This document shows, one piece after another, positions 61,492 through 64,000 of a DNA stretch of 64,000 nt. The position numbers and the translations under genes were made by a program. The notes under the pieces were generated by a model. That model ran no database searches. It worked only from the letters and a program-made list of their open reading frames with translations, and had not been told where the DNA came from. The first letter of the stretch is position 1, and every line of letters starts with the position of its first letter. The stretch comes from UBA1672 sp964352665 (GTDB lineage: Bacteria; Pseudomonadota; Alphaproteobacteria; Micavibrionales; Micavibrionaceae): NCBI GenBank assembly GCA_964352665.1, contig CAYGSJ010000005.1:124001-188000 (forward strand). The letters are read 5' to 3'.

Positions 61492-62661
61492 ATGCAAGAA
61501 ATTTCGTCAATAGAATTAGGAGAAAGGCTAAAGGTTGCCCGGGAAACTGCCAAACTGAAGCAAGCCGAGGCAGCAGAGAAGGCTAGTATGGCACGAACTA
61601 CCCTTGTTTCGATAGAGCAAGGACAACGCCGAGCGCGGGTGCAAGAAGTGCAAGCCTTTGCTAAGATATACGGTGTATCAATTAACGCTCTCTTGCGAAA
61701 TGAATCTGTGCACGTTGATCTTATTCCCAGATTTCGCAAGCTCATCGGTAATTCCGATCCAACCGTCGAGGCTGCTGCTAAGTTAATGAATGATCTTGTA
61801 AGAGCAGAGGTGGAGTTAGAAAATTTACTGGGTGTAAAAAGAATTAGAAATTATCCCCCAGAACGCCCTGTTTTACTCGGAAATGTAAGAGCCCAAGCTG
61901 AGCAAGATGCTCAAGAGCTTCGTCAATGGCTGGGTTTAGGGTTGAGTCCAATTTCTGATGTCTTATCTTTGTTGGAGCTGCAATTAGGTGTGCGGGTTTA
62001 TTTGCGCCGTTTGGAAGGAAAAATATCAGGCTTGTTTGCTTATGATGATGCTATTGGCGCTTGTATTTTAATTAACGCAAGCCATCCCAAAGAACGTAGA
62101 AATCAATCTGGCGCACATGAACTGGCTCATTTTATATCAACTCGTAATAAACCAGAGTTTTATAACCATCAAGAATTCGAAAACTCTAGGGAGGAAAGGT
62201 ATGCTGATACTTTTGCAAGAGCATTCTTAACTCCTGCGCGTGCTGTGATGCAAAAATTTAAAGAGATTACTGCGGGCTCAACTCATTTGACACGCCGTCA
62301 TATCATAATTCTTGCGCATTTTTTCTATGTATCTCGAGAGGCTATCGTTAGAAGGCTTGAAGAATTAGGGTTGGCAAAAAAAGGCACCTGGGATTGGTTC
62401 TGCAATAACGGCGGTATTACCGACGAACAAGCCCAGGAGGTCTTAGGGGCGGCTTGGGACAACAGTAAGGTAGGCGATGACAGACAGCTGTCCTTGCGAC
62501 TTTACCTGTTGTGTTCGGAGGCTTGGAATAGAGGATTCTTAAGCGAGGGACAATTATCACAACTTATGCATATATCCAGAATAGAACTCCGTGAAATTTT
62601 AGACAGTATAAATGATTATGATGAGGGTGAGGCTAATGACTTTGTTAAGCTGCCTCACTGA
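61492..62661 (+). CDS. XRE helix-turn-helix and ImmA/IrrE metallopeptidase fusion (389 aa)
   Basis: An N-terminal XRE domain (GERLKVARETAKLKQAEAAE, TTLVSIEQGQRRA) is followed by an ImmA/IrrE protease domain with HExxH at His209-His213 (AHELAHF) and a downstream Glu. Such proteins cleave or sense partners to switch on a neighbouring gene. ATG 61492 lies one base after the preceding stop; ATG 61477 is an in-frame alternative overlapping it. The C-terminal 120 residues are helical and of unknown type. Confidence 0.9.
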   Translation: MQEISSIELGERLKVARETAKLKQAEAAEKASMARTTLVSIEQGQRRARVQEVQAFAKIYGVSINALLRNESVHVDLIPRFRKLIGNSDPTVEAAAKLMNDLVRAEVELENLLGVKRIRNYPPERPVLLGNVRAQAEQDAQELRQWLGLGLSPISDVLSLLELQLGVRVYLRRLEGKISGLFAYDDAIGACILINASHPKERRNQSGAHELAHFISTRNKPEFYNHQEFENSREERYADTFARAFLTPARAVMQKFKEITAGSTHLTRRHIIILAHFFYVSREAIVRRLEELGLAKKGTWDWFCNNGGITDEQAQEVLGAAWDNSKVGDDRQLSLRLYLLCSEAWNRGFLSEGQLSQLMHISRIELREILDSINDYDEGEANDFVKLPH

Positions 62662-63253
62662 TGGCAACAGCAGTTTGATTGTGGACACAAGCGTTGCTAT
62701 TAACCTGAATGCAACGCAGTTTTCCGAACAAATTATCAAGGCGTTTGATATCCCGTTCTTAATGACGGATATTGCCTATGGGGAGCTTTCGTCAGGGTAT
62801 AATGACGTAAACCTTATTAATGACCTTGCTGGTAAAGATCTTTTAAAAATTGTGCCTCTATGTTCTGCTGGGGAAGAGGTTTTTCTTAGTCTGGTGAGTG
62901 GGCAAGCATCCAAAACCTTGGATGATGGTGAAGCAGCAACCATAGCTTTTTCTCATATAACAAATTCGATGGTTGCGATAGATGAAAAAAAAGCTACAAG
63001 TCTATGTAAAGAAGATTATCCATCATTAGATGTGGTTTCGATGATCGATATTCTTTCTCATCCAAATGTATTGGACTCTCTTGGTGAGAAAAATTTGTCA
63101 GAAGCTGTGTATAATGCTTTGAGAACAGCGCGCATGCGTGTTCCTCTTGATCAAGTTGAATGGGTTTTAAAGGTTGTAGGATCTGATAAAGCATCAGAAT
63201 GCCCAAGCCTTCCAAGAAAAGCTAAACAGAATTTAGAGAAAATATTTGCTTAG
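62636..63253 (+). CDS. PIN-like nuclease-domain protein (205 aa)
   Basis: A PIN-type acidic set is visible: Asp17 in LIVDTSVAINL, Glu99 in DDGEAATIAFS and Asp116 in VAIDEKKA. Toxin-type PIN domains cut RNA. The start at ATG 62636 overlaps the preceding stop by 26 bp, which is typical of coupled genes. Here the PIN protein follows an ImmA/IrrE gene, a pairing seen in several toxin-antitoxin-like and defence loci. The C-terminal 80 residues are helical. Confidence 0.75.
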   Translation: MTLLSCLTDGNSSLIVDTSVAINLNATQFSEQIIKAFDIPFLMTDIAYGELSSGYNDVNLINDLAGKDLLKIVPLCSAGEEVFLSLVSGQASKTLDDGEAATIAFSHITNSMVAIDEKKATSLCKEDYPSLDVVSMIDILSHPNVLDSLGEKNLSEAVYNALRTARMRVPLDQVEWVLKVVGSDKASECPSLPRKAKQNLEKIFA

Positions 63254-63261
63254 GATAAAAC

Positions 63262-64000
63262 ATGATAAATGTACAAATTATACCGCGTGGAAGCTCTCCT
63301 CCTGATCAAGGTATAAACACCGCATATTTGGTGATAGATTGGTGGAATGATTTTTCATTCGTAACTATGTTTTATCTCTATATACATGATGAAGCAGGAA
63401 TAAAACACGATATTGGAAATATTAAGATAGGTTTTACTGGTCAGGATATTTCTAAGTCTACGCACTCAACTTTAGAGACAAACTTTAACGCACTACCAAA
63501 CAATTATTTTTCTCTGGGGCAAGATATTGAATACTATCAGAACTTATCCTCTCTTTCCCCTCAGTTAAAAGAAGGGGTGCTGAATTCTTTGAACGATATG
63601 GTGTTTAATTCCACATTCATAGAATTGGCACAGGATGAAGATGTATTTAAAACCTCGCTTCTACGTGATGTAAGCCTTTCTGTTATAAAGGGGCAGTATA
63701 ACAGGGTTCTGGCAGGGCAGCCGCCTCTTACTGACTTCAAATTCTCTTTTGTGCGTACAGAACAAAATAATATGTCTGGGATAGAGTTGAATTTTAAGGT
63801 AGGGGCAAGCTCAACACCTAGCACCAATATTCACGCGATTATTGGTAGAAACGGTGTTGGGAAGACCACGTTACTTAATAATATGATTGATGCCATTACA
63901 AAAACGGAAATAACTGAATGTGGCTTTTATTCTGAAAAATTATTTGAGCAGCAACTTATTGATAAGGATTACTTTAGCAGTCTTGTTTCTGTTTCATTTA
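63262..64000 (+). CDS. AAA/SMC-like ATPase, N-terminal part (cut by window edge)
   Basis: 246 codons are visible from ATG 63262 (AGGA lies 7 nt upstream). The Walker A motif IIGRNGVGKTTLLNNM is ABC/SMC-like and lies at about residues 192-207. The N-terminal 190 residues form a separate beta-rich sensor-like domain starting VIDWWNDFSFVTMFYLYIHD, a layout found in ATPases of defence islands. Walker B and the C-terminal effector, if any, lie outside the window. Confidence 0.8.
   Translation, partial: MINVQIIPRGSSPPDQGINTAYLVIDWWNDFSFVTMFYLYIHDEAGIKHDIGNIKIGFTGQDISKSTHSTLETNFNALPNNYFSLGQDIEYYQNLSSLSPQLKEGVLNSLNDMVFNSTFIELAQDEDVFKTSLLRDVSLSVIKGQYNRVLAGQPPLTDFKFSFVRTEQNNMSGIELNFKVGASSTPSTNIHAIIGRNGVGKTTLLNNMIDAITKTEITECGFYSEKLFEQQLIDKDYFSSLVSVSF

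Noticed and set aside
59542..64000. Calling the operon Qat or type IV CBASS
   Set aside because: Only the QueC-like member is shared. No TatD, recognisable QatB or CD-NTase is in the window, and the ATPase is cut off, so the names would go beyond the evidence.

Overview
The window looks like a stretch of an alphaproteobacterial chromosome of moderate GC content. Several protein families seen here are typical of that class: the TIGR02300 acidic zinc protein, the DUF1223 thioredoxin-like protein, the DUF2924/serine-recombinase pair, the NDUFA9-like epimerase and the three-domain FadB type. I cannot name the genus; a Micavibrio-like or Rhodospirillales-like lineage is only a guess. No rRNA, CRISPR array or complete insertion sequence was seen.

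Layout. 1-2.1 kb: start of polA, a hypothetical gene, rlmB and tRNA-Tyr. 2.1-7.7 kb: a recombinase C-terminal relic just downstream of tRNA-Tyr, then a large ClpA/ClpC-like double AAA+ ATPase, a TPR-methyltransferase and a small orphan gene. 7.7-15 kb: prmA, the TIGR02300 protein, and a beta-oxidation operon (thiolase, small membrane protein, FadB-type multifunctional enzyme, acyl-CoA dehydrogenase). 15-23 kb: a SEL1 protein, a large secreted coiled-coil protein, an SCP2 protein, a SCO1 copper chaperone, and a thiamine operon (TPP riboswitch, tautomerase-family protein, thiC and two small genes). 23-32.9 kb: ohr, nrdB with two candidate NrdR boxes, ilvA, three related small secreted proteins, phoH, trxA, panD, a HIT protein, a cupin and comM. 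33-43.5 kb: an orphan protein, a diguanylate cyclase, uvrD/pcrA, a DUF1223 protein, an NDUFA9-like protein, surA-ksgA, gmk and an SDR. 43.6-50.2 kb: an ArsR regulator and an envelope-glycan set (GT9, GT4, hydrolase, sugar methyltransferase, polytopic GT-C-like protein).

From tRNA-Ser (50.3 kb) to the right edge the DNA is an accessory island. It starts with a serine recombinase and DUF2924 partner, then a restriction-modification-repair set (Cfr10I/Bse634I-like endonuclease, C5-cytosine methyltransferase, Vsr). A DUF5681 protein, a ParB-fused DNA methyltransferase, a GIY-YIG protein, a lipoprotein and a strongly folded intergenic RNA candidate on the minus strand follow. The right end is a tightly packed plus-strand operon: an unknown 191-aa protein, a QueC-like PP-loop enzyme, an XRE-ImmA/IrrE regulator-protease, a PIN-like nuclease and an AAA ATPase cut by the window edge. 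This operon is the best candidate for an undescribed defence or conflict system.

The recombinase relic beside tRNA-Tyr and the intact recombinase beside tRNA-Ser share their C-terminal domain and their orientation relative to the tRNA. This suggests that one element family repeatedly targets class II (long variable arm) tRNA genes in this genome.
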